Below are positions 35,030-44,042 of a stretch of 64,000 nt of DNA, piece after piece. Positions within the stretch are counted from its first letter, which is position 1; each line of letters begins with the position of its first letter. The notes under the pieces were generated by a model. It did not search any database, had not been told where the DNA came from, and saw only the letters and a list, made by a program, of their open reading frames with translations. Origin of the DNA: Gluconacetobacter tumulicola (GTDB lineage: Bacteria > Pseudomonadota > Alphaproteobacteria > Acetobacterales > Acetobacteraceae). The translations under genes and the position numbers were made by a program. The DNA lies in the NCBI RefSeq assembly GCF_014174215.1, contig NZ_JABEQL010000014.1, forward strand, positions 48,337-112,336, written 5' to 3'.

Positions 35030-35779
35030 ATGCCCACCGTTCTCATCACCGGCTGTTCATCGGGCTTCGGTCTCGAAACTGCGAAACTGTTCCTCGCAAA
35101 GGGCTGGAACGTCATCGCCACGATGCGTCAGCCCAGGGCCGACATTCTGCCCGTTTCAGACAATCTCACCGTCTTGCCACTCGACGTCACCGATCCGGAG
35201 AGCATCAGGAAAGCGGTCGAGCAAGCTGGCGATATCGATGTACTGGTCAACAATGCGGGAATTGGCGCAGCCGTGCCGATCGAATTGATCGAACCGGATA
35301 CGGCCCGCCTGTTGTTCGAGACCAACACGCTCGGGACGCTGGCGACGATGCAGGCGGTCCTGCCCGGATTCCGCAAGCGCCGCAGCGGCACCATCATCAA
35401 CGTCACATCGACAGTAACGCTCAAGTCGCTGCCGCTGGTTGGTGTCTACCGGGCCAGCAAGGCGGCTGTAAACGCACTGACCGAAAGCCTCGCGGTCGAA
35501 ATGGCGCCGTTGGGCGTGCGTGTGCATATCGTTCTTCCTGGTCGTTCGCCCGAGACAAGCTTCAGCACGAACGCCACGCCGCATCTGCGCGGACTGGATA
35601 ACCCCGACTACAAGCCGATGATCGAAAGCATGATCGCAAGCTTTCGCGATGAGAGAGGTCCGCTCACTCATGCGACCGATGTGGCCGCGGCGATCTGGCG
35701 GGCCGCCACCGATCCGGGCGCTCCGCTCAGGATCGCGGCCGGCGAGGACGCGGTCCAGTGGATGGCCGAGGCCGGATGA
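35030..35779 (+). CDS. Short-chain dehydrogenase/reductase
   Basis: Classical SDR of 249 residues. The Rossmann motif is LITGCSSGFGLETAK and the structural motif is VLVNNAGIG. The active-site Ser is in NVTSTVTL, and the catalytic pair is YRASK (Tyr140, Lys144). I start at MPTVLITG (35030), two codons inside the open frame. It belongs to the branch that includes many oxidoreductases of unknown substrate in AraC-regulated pairs. Divergent from the cupin/AraC regulator. Confidence 0.88.
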   Translation: MPTVLITGCSSGFGLETAKLFLAKGWNVIATMRQPRADILPVSDNLTVLPLDVTDPESIRKAVEQAGDIDVLVNNAGIGAAVPIELIEPDTARLLFETNTLGTLATMQAVLPGFRKRRSGTIINVTSTVTLKSLPLVGVYRASKAAVNALTESLAVEMAPLGVRVHIVLPGRSPETSFSTNATPHLRGLDNPDYKPMIESMIASFRDERGPLTHATDVAAAIWRAATDPGAPLRIAAGEDAVQWMAEAG

Positions 35780-35865
35780 CGGCATCCTGGTCGATCAACG
35801 GCTGTTTTCATCTGGCGAGAATAGTCGCTTACGCAAAACAGCCCGAACGATAGGGCCACTTCTGA

Positions 35866-35879
35866 TATCATCGATGATA
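35866..35879. promoter_or_regulatory. 14-bp perfect palindrome before the NmrA-like reductase gene
   Basis: TATCATCGATGATA lies 38 bases before the ATG of the NAD(P)H-binding reductase, followed by an AT-rich stretch that could be a -10 region. HxlR/MarR-type regulators use such sites for genes of this family; the regulator is not identified here. Confidence 0.45.
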
Positions 35880-35916
35880 ATATTTTTTATCGTTCCGCCG
35901 ATACAAGGACGCGATT

Positions 35917-36792
35917 ATGATCATTGTGACAGGCGCCAATGGCCAGCTCGGCCGCGGGATTGTCAAGAGCCTGGTGGGACGCGGTGTGGCATCGCATGAG
36001 ATTGTCGCGAGTGTCCGCGATCCCAGGAGGGCCGCCGACCTCGCCGCCCTGGGCGTCACCATACGTCGCGGCGACTTTGCGGATGCGCGTAGCCTGGAAG
36101 CTGCATTTCGAGGCGCGGACAAGGTTCTTATCGTCTCAGCAGATAAGCTCGGCGAGGAGGCATTGCGGCTTCATCGCACAGCAATCGAGGCCGCGCGCAC
36201 CGTAGGCGCACGCCGCATTTTTTACACCAGCCATATGGGCGCACGTCCGGGCTCACCTTTCCTGCCGGCAGACCAGCACGCTGCTACCGAAGCGGACTTG
36301 GCCGCAAGCGGGATTGCTTACACTTCCCTGCGCCACGGCTTTTACGTTGAAAGCTGCCTCCATATGATTGGCGATGACCTGCGTAGAGGGGAACTCCGAA
36401 CCCCCGAAGACGGCCCGGTCAGTTGGACAGCGCGGGGCGATCTCGCCGAAGCCGACGGCGCGATCCTGGCGACCAAAGGCGGATGGGACGGTATCACCCC
36501 TTCTCTAACAGCAGGAGAGGCCATCACAATGGCTGAGATCGCCGTGATCGCATCGGAAGTGACCGGTCGGACGGTGCGTCACGTCACCGTCACTGACGAG
36601 GCATGGCGTGATGCGAAGATCGCGGCCGGGATGCCCGCCATTTACGCTGACATGCTTTTAGGAGCGTTCCGGGCCGCTCGTCAGGGAGACTTCGCCACGA
36701 CCGGTCCGGCGTTGGCCGCGCTCCTCGGCCGTACACCCAGGACCATACGGGATGCCCTGTCCGCGCCGGATTTTAATCAACCGCATCGATAG
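35917..36792 (+). CDS. NmrA/QOR2-like NAD(P)H-binding oxidoreductase
   Basis: Atypical SDR of 291 residues, similar to NAD(P)H:quinone oxidoreductase 2 (YtfG-type). The glycine motif is MIIVTGANGQLGRGIV, then LGVTIRRGDFADARSLEAAF and RRIFYTSHMGARPG. The C-terminal half carries GEAITMAEIAVIASEVTGRT as in the family. A Shine-Dalgarno AAGGA is seven bases before the ATG. It fits the theme of the block (quinone and carbonyl detoxification). The rightmost gene of the accessory block; the 167 bases after it hold nothing I recognise. Confidence 0.85.
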   Translation: MIIVTGANGQLGRGIVKSLVGRGVASHEIVASVRDPRRAADLAALGVTIRRGDFADARSLEAAFRGADKVLIVSADKLGEEALRLHRTAIEAARTVGARRIFYTSHMGARPGSPFLPADQHAATEADLAASGIAYTSLRHGFYVESCLHMIGDDLRRGELRTPEDGPVSWTARGDLAEADGAILATKGGWDGITPSLTAGEAITMAEIAVIASEVTGRTVRHVTVTDEAWRDAKIAAGMPAIYADMLLGAFRAARQGDFATTGPALAALLGRTPRTIRDALSAPDFNQPHR

Positions 36793-36959
36793 CCGCACGA
36801 AAAGGGATAAGACATGAGACCAAAGGGTGTAGCCGCTGACTCGGGTGTGCCGTGACGAACGGCATCGGTTCCGATTCTCTTGAATTGGAAGGGGGATCAG
36901 GCCGATGACGGCGGCAGTGAAGCTACGGTATGGTATTCGGCCTCCGACCTAACTGACAG

Positions 36960-37379
36960 CTAGTTCTGGCGCCAGGGCAGCCCGTCGGCCTTCCATCCCG
37001 CCCGACGACCCCGATGGCCCTCCGCATCCAGCGGGCCCTCGAATCCGCCGGCCACGTTGAACACCTGCGTAAATCCCGCCATTCGCGCCGCCATCGCGGC
37101 AGACTGGCTTCGCGCGCCGGAGCGGCAGATGAAATGGATCTCATGCTCCGGCGTCAGACCCGCCGCCTGAAGCTGCTCCACAAAGCGCGGGTTCGGCTGG
37201 CCGCCCAGCGTCTGCCACGACACCGGGATCACCTGCTTGCCAACCGATGTCAGGTCGGGCAGGCCCACGAACATCCATTCCGCATCGGTGCGCACGTCGA
37301 CCAGCTGCGCTTGCGGGCGGTTGCCCAGCGCATTCCAGGTTTGAGTGGGGGCTACGTCCTCGATCATCTTGTGTCCCAT
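36960..37379 (-). CDS. Rhodanese-domain sulfurtransferase
   Basis: Single-domain rhodanese-like protein of 139 residues. The domain begins with AQLVDVRTDAEWMFVGLPDL, has the active-site loop FICRSGARSQSAAMAA with the catalytic Cys, and ends with GFTQVFNVAGGFEGPLDAEG. The long open frame runs far upstream inside cysK, but homology begins at MGHKMIEDVAPT (37379); ATG 37367 is another option. It is divergent from cysK (103 bases), so both may take part in sulfur metabolism. Base composition returns to that of the core genes here. Confidence 0.85.
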   Translation of the reverse strand: MGHKMIEDVAPTQTWNALGNRPQAQLVDVRTDAEWMFVGLPDLTSVGKQVIPVSWQTLGGQPNPRFVEQLQAAGLTPEHEIHFICRSGARSQSAAMAARMAGFTQVFNVAGGFEGPLDAEGHRGRRAGWKADGLPWRQN

Positions 37380-37481
37380 CGCAAGAATGCACATTGTGCG
37401 CGTAACGGGCGCCCGACCCCGGCCGGGCGCATTCCGGCGGCCGACCAGCCGCCACGCACGTTGCGGAGAAGGTGCTGCGTT

Positions 37482-38516
37482 ATGGGCCAAAGTGCAAATC
37501 CCGCCCCGATCGGCTGGACGACCTCGTCCTCCGACATGACTGCCGCGATCGGCCACACGCCGCTGATCCGCCTGCGGCGCGCGTCTGAACTGACGGGCTG
37601 CGAGATCCTGGGCAAGGCGGAATTCATGAATCCCGGCGGCTCGGTCAAGGACCGCGCCGCCCTGGCGATCATCGACGATGCCGAACGGCGCGGCGTGCTC
37701 AAACCCGGCGGCACGGTGGTCGAAGGCACGGCCGGCAATACCGGCATCGGGCTCACGCTGGTCGCCAACGCCCGCGGCTACCGCTCGGTGATCGTGATGC
37801 CGGAGACCCAGAGCCAGGAGAAGATCGACTTCCTGCGCATGATCGGCGCCGACCTGCGCCTGGTGCCGGCCAAGCCGTTCCGCGATCCGGGCAACTACGT
37901 CCACGTCTCCCGCCGCCTGGCCGAGGAAACGGGCGCGGTCTGGGCCAACCAGTTCGACAATCTCGCCAACCGCGAGGGCCACCGCGCCACCACCGGCCCC
38001 GAAATCTGGACCCAGACGGCAGGCAAGATCGACGCCTTCACCTGCTCCTGCGGCACAGGCGGCACGCTGGCCGGCATCGCCCTGGGCCTGGAGGATTCCG
38101 CCCGCGCCGAAGGCCGCGCGCGCCCCCGGATCGTGCTGGCCGACCCGGAAGGCTCGGCCCTGTACGGCTGGGTCAAGTCCGGCGACCTCAGCGTCAGCGG
38201 CAGTTCGATCACCGAGGGCATCGGCCAGTCGCGCGTCACCGGCAACCTGGAAGGCATCGCCATCGACGACGCCGAACGCATCCCCGACCCCGAGGCGCTG
38301 GACCTGATCTACGAGCTGCTGATCCAGGAAGGCCTGTCGATCGGCGGCTCGTCGGGCATCAACGTGGCGGCCGCCATCCGCGTCGCGCGCAGGATGGGCC
38401 CCGGCCACACGATCGTCACCATCCTGTGCGACGGCGGCAGCCGCTACCAGTCCAAGCTCTTCAACCCCGCCTTCCTGCGCGGGAAGAACCTGCCCGTCCC
38501 GCCCTGGCTCGCATGA
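37482..38516 (+). CDS. cysK: Cysteine synthase A (O-acetylserine sulfhydrylase)
   Basis: PLP-dependent synthesis of cysteine from O-acetylserine and sulfide in the cytoplasm. The protein has 344 residues. The Schiff-base Lys is in MNPGGSVKDRAALAI (Lys56), the substrate loop is EGTAGNTGIGLTLVANARGY, the phosphate loop is CSCGTGGTLAGIALGL, and SIGGSSGINVAAAI near the end holds the PLP pyridine contact. I start at MGQSANPAPI (37482); the open frame upstream is a shadow of the rhodanese gene. The EGTAGNTG form instead of EPTSGNTG is common in Alphaproteobacteria. Cystathionine beta-synthase-like activity cannot be excluded. Confidence 0.88.
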   Translation: MGQSANPAPIGWTTSSSDMTAAIGHTPLIRLRRASELTGCEILGKAEFMNPGGSVKDRAALAIIDDAERRGVLKPGGTVVEGTAGNTGIGLTLVANARGYRSVIVMPETQSQEKIDFLRMIGADLRLVPAKPFRDPGNYVHVSRRLAEETGAVWANQFDNLANREGHRATTGPEIWTQTAGKIDAFTCSCGTGGTLAGIALGLEDSARAEGRARPRIVLADPEGSALYGWVKSGDLSVSGSSITEGIGQSRVTGNLEGIAIDDAERIPDPEALDLIYELLIQEGLSIGGSSGINVAAAIRVARRMGPGHTIVTILCDGGSRYQSKLFNPAFLRGKNLPVPPWLA

Positions 38517-38555
38517 CAGCCACCTGACGGGCCGTTTGCACGATCACCCTGCCGA

Positions 38556-38624
38556 CGATCCGACACGCTTTCCCGCGCGTCGGATCGCACGGCGGCCAGG
38601 GCCGCTCCGCACCGACGGTGCGGA
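38556..38624. terminator. Two hairpins between convergent cysK and MFS genes
   Basis: CGATCCGAC (38556-38564) is inverted at 38579-38587, and TCCGCACC (38606-38613) is inverted at 38617-38624 with a three-base loop. They lie in the 195-base convergent spacer. No T-run follows directly. Probable bidirectional terminators. Confidence 0.45.
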
Positions 38625-38711
38625 AACACATCATCCACACGGCCACGCCGCCCTCCGGATACGCCATTTTTTCAGACGGCCTCCATATCCCCGACCGGAA
38701 GACCGGCGCCC

Positions 38712-39989
38712 TTACGGCGTTCCCTCGGCCGTGTCCTTCCCTGCGGCCACGGCCGGCACCGCATCCGGGCGCGCCGTATCGCCCATCAGCAGCGCGACCA
38801 GCAGCACGCATATCACCCCCGCCGCCGCCAGGATCAGAAAAGCCAGCGAAGCCGAACGGTCGGCCACGGTGCCGGCCAGCGAGGTCGAAAAACTCGCACC
38901 CGCCCCCATGGCCAGCCCCAGAATGCCCATGCACATGTTGAACCGCCCGCTGATGCGCGTCAGGTCGGCGGCCACCAGCGGCATCATCACCCCGAACGAC
39001 GACGAACTGATCCCGTCCAGCAACTGGATCGCGATGATCAGATAGGGGTTGCTCGTCGTCGCCAGCAGGGCGGCGCGCAACGGCAGGGCGGCAAAAGTCA
39101 CCAGCATCACCGGCCGCCGCCCGATCGTCTCCGCCAGCCGGCCGATGACCGGCGACAGCGCCGCGCCGACCAGCTGCGGCAGCAGGATGCAGGCCGCGAT
39201 CACGATCTCGGCGATATTGCCCGCATCCTTGGTCACCTGCCCCGCCGCCAGCGACAGGATACCCGCCGCCGACAGATGGAAGAAAGCGACGCAGATCGCA
39301 AAGGCGAACAGCCGCCGGTCGCGCAGCAATTCCCACATCGCCCCCTTGGTGCGGGGCGGCCGCTCGCCCTCGGCCACGGCAGCGGTGTTGATCGAGGCCG
39401 GCGCTTCGACCGGCTCGATCATCATCAGCGCCATCAGCCCCGGCATCGCCAGCGCGGCACCGAGGAAGAAGGTGGCCTGGGGCGACACCCAATAGCCCAC
39501 CGCCCCCATCAGCCCCGAGCCGATGGCGTTGCCGATGGACGCAAAACTGGCATTGCGGCCGAATCGCTCGCCCAGCTGCCCCTTGCCGTCATCGGGCAGG
39601 CGCAGCACCTGCGCCGCCACCACCGCCAGGGTGATGGCACCGATCGCCGGCGTCAGCGTGCAGCTCGCCAGCCCGTGCAGAACCTCCGCCAGGGCGACGG
39701 GCATCTGCTGCGGAAAGATGGCCAGCAGCAGGCATGAGAAGATCACGGCAAGAATCGACAGCGCCGCCACGCGATGCTTGTCGCGCAGCCGGTCGACCAG
39801 CATCCCGGCCGGAACCTGGCTGACCATGGCGGTGACCGACCCGATGCTCAGGACGTAGCCGATCTGGCCCTGCGTCCAGTGGGCGCCGGTCAGATACACC
39901 GCGATGAACGAGCCGAAAGAAGCCTGCAGATTTCCGACGAAGAAATTGAGCAAATCCAGCCCGCGCTGGCTGTTCCTGGGCAGTTTCAC
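38712..39989 (-). CDS. MFS transporter (12-helix)
   Basis: Inner-membrane transporter of about 425 residues, starting at the GTG at 39989 (KLPRNSQRGLDLLNFFVGNL). It has the MFS loop pattern GMLVDRLRDKHRVAALSILA between helices 2 and 3 and its counterpart PVIGRLAETIGRRPVMLVTF between helices 8 and 9. A longer ATG start at 40094 would overlap the PRC-barrel gene and adds only low-complexity sequence. It resembles the MFS group annotated as sugar or drug efflux permeases; substrate unknown. Confidence 0.82.
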   Translation of the reverse strand: MKLPRNSQRGLDLLNFFVGNLQASFGSFIAVYLTGAHWTQGQIGYVLSIGSVTAMVSQVPAGMLVDRLRDKHRVAALSILAVIFSCLLLAIFPQQMPVALAEVLHGLASCTLTPAIGAITLAVVAAQVLRLPDDGKGQLGERFGRNASFASIGNAIGSGLMGAVGYWVSPQATFFLGAALAMPGLMALMMIEPVEAPASINTAAVAEGERPPRTKGAMWELLRDRRLFAFAICVAFFHLSAAGILSLAAGQVTKDAGNIAEIVIAACILLPQLVGAALSPVIGRLAETIGRRPVMLVTFAALPLRAALLATTSNPYLIIAIQLLDGISSSSFGVMMPLVAADLTRISGRFNMCMGILGLAMGAGASFSTSLAGTVADRSASLAFLILAAAGVICVLLVALLMGDTARPDAVPAVAAGKDTAEGTP

Positions 39990-40026
39990 GCAGGGCCGTC
40001 CCCGCGCTGTCCCCTGTCGCGCCGCC

Positions 40027-40806
40027 TCATCGCGCCATGAACCCCGACCGGCCGGCGGCGGCATGCCCCGTGGGCGGCCCGTCTCCCCCGCCACCCGGCG
40101 CGGGGGGCACCAGCGGCGGCGGCACGGGCTGGGGTTCGACCGATAGCGGACCGGGCTCGGCCTCGGCGGGGGCCACCACCGGGGCCACGGGCGCTGCGGC
40201 CGGCACCATGGGCGCGGGCGGCGGCGCCTGGACCACCGTCACATCCATCGAGGTCGGGTCATAGGCCGGGGCCGAACGGACCCCCGCCCCGTCGATGCGC
40301 AGCTTGACCGGGCTCTTCTCCGTCAGCCCGCCCATCACGAACGCATCCCACGCAATGGCGATGCGCCGGTTGCCCACCCCCAGAAAACCGCCGACATCCA
40401 CCACCACGGCCGCCGGACGCCCCTCCTGGTCCAGCAGCACGTCGATCACCTGCCCCACATGGCTGCCATCGGGCGCCACCACGTCGCGGTCGATCAGGCT
40501 GCCCAGCCGGTGCGCGGCGGTGGCTGGCACGGCATGGCCATGCCCGGTCTGCGCCGGCGGCGGCGCGGCCAGCACGACCGGCGGCGGCGCCGTCAGCTCC
40601 GGCAGGTCGCCCGTCGGCATGTCCCGCGCGGGATTGCCGAGAAAGGGCACTCCCGGCCCGCTATCCGGGCCAGGCACCACCGGGTCGGCCGCGCGAACGG
40701 CGCCGGCCGACAGGACAAGAAGGGCCGACAGCGCGCCGAACAGGACCGCCGGACGTACGAAACGGCCGGGCGTACGCGCGACCGGGGACAGGGTGGAATG
40801 TTCCAT
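40027..40806 (-). CDS. PRC-barrel domain protein, exported
   Basis: A 259-residue protein with a signal peptide (RFVRPAVLFGALSALLVLSA) and a PRC-barrel domain: LGSLIDRDVVAPDGSHVGQV, VLLDQEGRPAAVVVDVGGFL and RRIAIAWDAFVM. The C-terminal third is Pro/Ala-rich (VVQAPPPAPMVPAAAPVAPV) and probably disordered. I start at MEHSTLSPVA (40806). PRC-barrel proteins of this kind sit in the periplasm; role unknown. It is divergent from the OmpR-type regulator, 149 bases away, and could be a target of that system. Confidence 0.75.
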   Translation of the reverse strand: MEHSTLSPVARTPGRFVRPAVLFGALSALLVLSAGAVRAADPVVPGPDSGPGVPFLGNPARDMPTGDLPELTAPPPVVLAAPPPAQTGHGHAVPATAAHRLGSLIDRDVVAPDGSHVGQVIDVLLDQEGRPAAVVVDVGGFLGVGNRRIAIAWDAFVMGGLTEKSPVKLRIDGAGVRSAPAYDPTSMDVTVVQAPPPAPMVPAAAPVAPVVAPAEAEPGPLSVEPQPVPPPLVPPAPGGGGDGPPTGHAAAGRSGFMAR

Positions 40807-40955
40807 TCCCAATCCTGTGCATGAACCGGGCGCTCCTGTCACAGGCTTCCAGCGGGTCCATCGCGTTTTTTTCCGGCCCCGCCCCTTCCGGGCCCCGATT
40901 GCAACCGAATGAAACACCGGCTGCACGGCGCGAAAAAGCGCGTTAGAACGAAGGC

Positions 40956-41678
40956 ATGGAGCCCCTGCCTCATATTCTGGTCGTCGACGACGACCGCGAA
41001 ATCCGCGATCTTCTCGCCCGTTTCCTCGAACGCAACATGTTCCGCGTCACCACGGCGCGCGACGGGCGCGAGACCCGCAAGGCGTGGCAGGCCGGCCATT
41101 ACCAGATCGTGGTGCTGGACCTGATGCTGCCCGGCGAAACCGGTCTGGAACTCGCCCGCTGGCTGCGCGAGCAGGCCAATGTGCCCATCATCATGCTGAC
41201 GGCGATGGGCGAGGAGACCGACCGCATCATCGGCCTGGAAATGGGCGCCGACGATTACCTGCCCAAACCCTTCAACCCGCGCGAATTGCTGGCGCGAATC
41301 CGCGCCATCCTGCGCCGGACCAGCGAGACCGCCACCCTGCGCGGCGCCGGCGGCGCGGCCCAGTGCCTGCATTTCTCGGGCTGGACGCTGGACGCCACAA
41401 GGCGGCGGCTGCTCAACCCCGACGGTACCGAGGTGGCGCTGACGGGCGGCGAATACGACCTGCTGACGGCCCTGCTCGACCGCGCCAACCGGGTCCTGAC
41501 CCGCGACATGCTGTTCGACCTGCTGCGCGGCCGCCAGGCCGGTCCCTTCGACCGCGCGATCGACGTCGCCATCAGCCGCCTGCGCCGCAAGCTGGAAGAT
41601 AATGGCCGCAACGCCCAGCTCATCAAGACCGTCCGCGGCGGCGGCTACGTGCTGGCATCCGATGTCGAACGCAGTTGA
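40956..41678 (+). CDS. OmpR/PhoB family response regulator
   Basis: A 240-residue two-component regulator. The receiver domain has the acidic pocket ILVVDDDREIRDLL, the phospho-acceptor Asp55 in VVLDLMLPGETGLEL, Thr in IIMLTAMGEE and Lys in DDYLPKPFNPRELLARI. The winged-helix DNA-binding domain follows from about residue 137 (LTGGEYDLLTALLDRANRVL, AIDVAISRLRRKLEDNG, IKTVRGGGYVLA). The sensor kinase gene starts 26 bases after its stop. Confidence 0.95.
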   Translation: MEPLPHILVVDDDREIRDLLARFLERNMFRVTTARDGRETRKAWQAGHYQIVVLDLMLPGETGLELARWLREQANVPIIMLTAMGEETDRIIGLEMGADDYLPKPFNPRELLARIRAILRRTSETATLRGAGGAAQCLHFSGWTLDATRRRLLNPDGTEVALTGGEYDLLTALLDRANRVLTRDMLFDLLRGRQAGPFDRAIDVAISRLRRKLEDNGRNAQLIKTVRGGGYVLASDVERS

Positions 41679-41704
41679 TGACCAGAGCTGAAGACCGACG
41701 CTGA

Positions 41705-43171
41705 ATGAACGAAACCGATTCGGGCCCGGCCGCCCGCACGCCCCGCCTGCCCCGCCGCGTGCTCCGCTGGTTCTGGCCCCGCTCGCTGGCCGCCCGCACC
41801 AGCCTGCTGCTGATCGTCGGCCTGGGGATCATCGAGGCCATCGGGCTGACCGTCCACGCGCTGGACCGCATCGATTTCGACCGCCGCATGATCCAGCAGG
41901 AAAGCCAGAATCATGTCGGCATGATCTATCGCTCGATCGTCGAGACCCAGCCGCAGGACCGCGAGGCCGAACTCGAGGCCCTGCACCCGCCCGCGACCTT
42001 CCACATCGCCCTCACCCCCGGCCCCGACCCCGACATGGTCGAACAGACGGCCAACGACCCGATGGCCCATATGCATATGGGCCAGCCCCCCTTCGGGCAC
42101 GAGCCCTTCGACCGGCCACCCTTCGCCCGCTCGCCCCAGGGCCAGCCGCCGCTGCCGCCCCACCTGCGGCCGCGCCAGATCCTGTTCAGCGCGCCGCACG
42201 GCTCGCCCCGGCGGGCGGTGGCGTTCCTGCTGCCCGACGAGACACGGTGGCTGACGATCCACTACACCCTGCCGGCGCCCAATCCGTTCCGCTCCCCCAC
42301 CTTCCCCACCGCCTTCGCGCTGATGACGGTGGCCGGCGGCGTGCTGATCGTCTGGGGCGTGCGGCGGCTGGTCGCCCCCGTCGGCACCCTGGCGGCAGCG
42401 GCCGAGGCGCTGGGCCGCGACGTCAACGCCCCGCCGATGTCCGAGGACGGGCCGCTGGAAATCGCCCGCGCGGCGCAGGCCTTCAACACCATGGCCAACC
42501 GCATCAGGCGCTTCCTCACCGACCGCACTCTGATGCTGACGGCCATCGGCCACGATTTGCGCACCCCGATCACCCGCCTGAAGCTACGGGCGGAATTCGT
42601 CGAGGACGACGAACTGCGCGGCAAGTTCCTGGCCGACCTGGACGAGCTGGAAGCCATGGTCTCCGCCACCCTGGCCTTCGGGCGCGATACCTCGCGCCGC
42701 GAACCCATGAGCCGGCTGGACCTCACCGCCCTGCTCCAGACCATCCTGGACGAAGCCGCGGAAACCCACCCCGACCAGGCCGACGCGATCGGCTTCGCCG
42801 CCCCCCCGCCGGCGGTGACGATCGCGGCCCGCCCGGTGGCGCTGAAGCGCGCGCTGAACAACCTGATCCAGAACGCCATCCTCTATGGCGGCGGCGCCCA
42901 GGTCACGCTGGAAACGCCGCTGCCGGAAAACGAGGGCGAAAGGCTGGTCACGGTCCTGATCGAGGATGACGGCCCCGGCCTCCCCCCCGAGGATCTCAAC
43001 CGGATGTTCGAACCCTTCGTCCGCGCCGAAATCAGCCGCAACCGCGAAACCGGCGGCACCGGCCTGGGCCTGGCCATCGCCCGCAACATCATCTGGGGCC
43101 TCGGCGGCGACATCCGCCTGGGCAACCGCACACCCCACGGGCTACGCGCCACCGTCACCCTGGTCTGCTGA
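41705..43171 (+). CDS. Sensor histidine kinase with His/Met/Pro-rich periplasmic segment
   Basis: Inner-membrane kinase of 488 residues paired with the OmpR-type regulator. The first membrane segment is ARTSLLLIVGLGIIEAIGLT. A periplasmic domain of about 140 residues follows, then the second segment AFALMTVAGGVLIVWGV and a HAMP domain. The phospho-acceptor is His283 in TAIGHDLRTPITRLKL; the ATPase part has LNNLIQNAILYGGG (N box), VLIEDDGPGLPPE (G1) and RETGGTGLGLAIARN (G2). The periplasmic domain contains an unusual stretch, AHMHMGQPPFGHEPFDRPPF (about residues 120-139), which could bind metal ions. Signal unknown. Confidence 0.92.
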   Translation: MNETDSGPAARTPRLPRRVLRWFWPRSLAARTSLLLIVGLGIIEAIGLTVHALDRIDFDRRMIQQESQNHVGMIYRSIVETQPQDREAELEALHPPATFHIALTPGPDPDMVEQTANDPMAHMHMGQPPFGHEPFDRPPFARSPQGQPPLPPHLRPRQILFSAPHGSPRRAVAFLLPDETRWLTIHYTLPAPNPFRSPTFPTAFALMTVAGGVLIVWGVRRLVAPVGTLAAAAEALGRDVNAPPMSEDGPLEIARAAQAFNTMANRIRRFLTDRTLMLTAIGHDLRTPITRLKLRAEFVEDDELRGKFLADLDELEAMVSATLAFGRDTSRREPMSRLDLTALLQTILDEAAETHPDQADAIGFAAPPPAVTIAARPVALKRALNNLIQNAILYGGGAQVTLETPLPENEGERLVTVLIEDDGPGLPPEDLNRMFEPFVRAEISRNRETGGTGLGLAIARNIIWGLGGDIRLGNRTPHGLRATVTLVC

Positions 43172-44042
43172 TGCCCCCGTGGGTCTATGCCCGCCTTCCT
43201 GCCAGCCCAGAAGCGAAAAACGCATAAAACAGGATTTCGGGCTGTATGATGCAGTTCAACAGATGAAAGAGTATTTCCGGCATGGATGGCGGACATGGCA
43301 CGCATATGTCGGGATAGTCAAATAACGTCTTGAAATCAGTGAAACTCTTCATCGGTTTCATTGCGGACAGCGCTCTGAACGGCGGATTCAGATCCACCTT
43401 GAAGGGCGATCAGCAGCAAAAACAGAAGCGAAAGCGCTGCTGACATATTCACGAAAATGAACAAAAAAAGTGAATATCGCCGCATTGACGTAAACATTAC
43501 CCGCCAGACATGTCAACTGATTCATGGTGGCATCATGCCATCAAAGAAAAGGTGATTGGAATGTATTTCCAGCAAGCACATGATCCCGCTTTTTCGTGGA
43601 AATATGATCGATCCATAAACAACAGACAAAAAAACAGCACTGAAATCATAATTTTTTCGGAACAGTCTCTCTTTATCCACAAACGGCACGAATTTTTTCC
43701 TCCGGCTTCAGACGAGCGCAAGACGCCCATCCCTTTGGAAGCAAAAAAAGTGCGTGGGGAAGACGGTCAATGTGTATCCACCACCAGCATGCGAATATGT
43801 GCGGCCAGAGAACAACCGGCTTCGCATCATCGCTGGCAGCCACAACCATACCGCAGGCAACAGACGGAAAAATTGCCCAGCGAACAGTTTGTTCAGAGGT
43901 CTCATGAGGTTCGACACGACCGCCAGGAAGGCAGAACCTGCCCGGTTCGCCTGACTTAACTCGTTACCCGATCAATACTTCTCCTCGATTGTTAAACAAT
44001 GATGCCGACCTCAATGGTCGGAGTGTTGGCTCCCTTCACTGC
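43172..44042. other. AT-rich region without a supported gene
   Basis: The 871 bases are clearly richer in A+T than the flanks. Short frames exist on both strands (for example 43510-43959 plus and 43708-43917 minus) but none has a recognisable motif, good start or family match. An 8-bp inverted repeat (43445-43452 with 43470-43477) and a CCGACC/GGTCGG hairpin (44005-44021), the latter a possible terminator for the minus-strand FAD gene, are visible. Probably decayed foreign DNA. Confidence 0.45.

Noticed and set aside
23661..36959. Integrative element with attachment sites around the accessory block
   Set aside because: I found no integrase, no tRNA gene and no matching direct repeats at the two edges, so I do not claim a defined island boundary.
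36960..38408. A 482-residue minus-strand frame across rhodanese and cysK
   Set aside because: Only the last 139 residues match the rhodanese family; the rest is the antisense of cysK in GC-rich DNA.
43510..43959. A 149-residue plus-strand frame in the AT-rich region
   Set aside because: No family motif, odd composition, and no ribosome binding site; other frames in the region look equally random.
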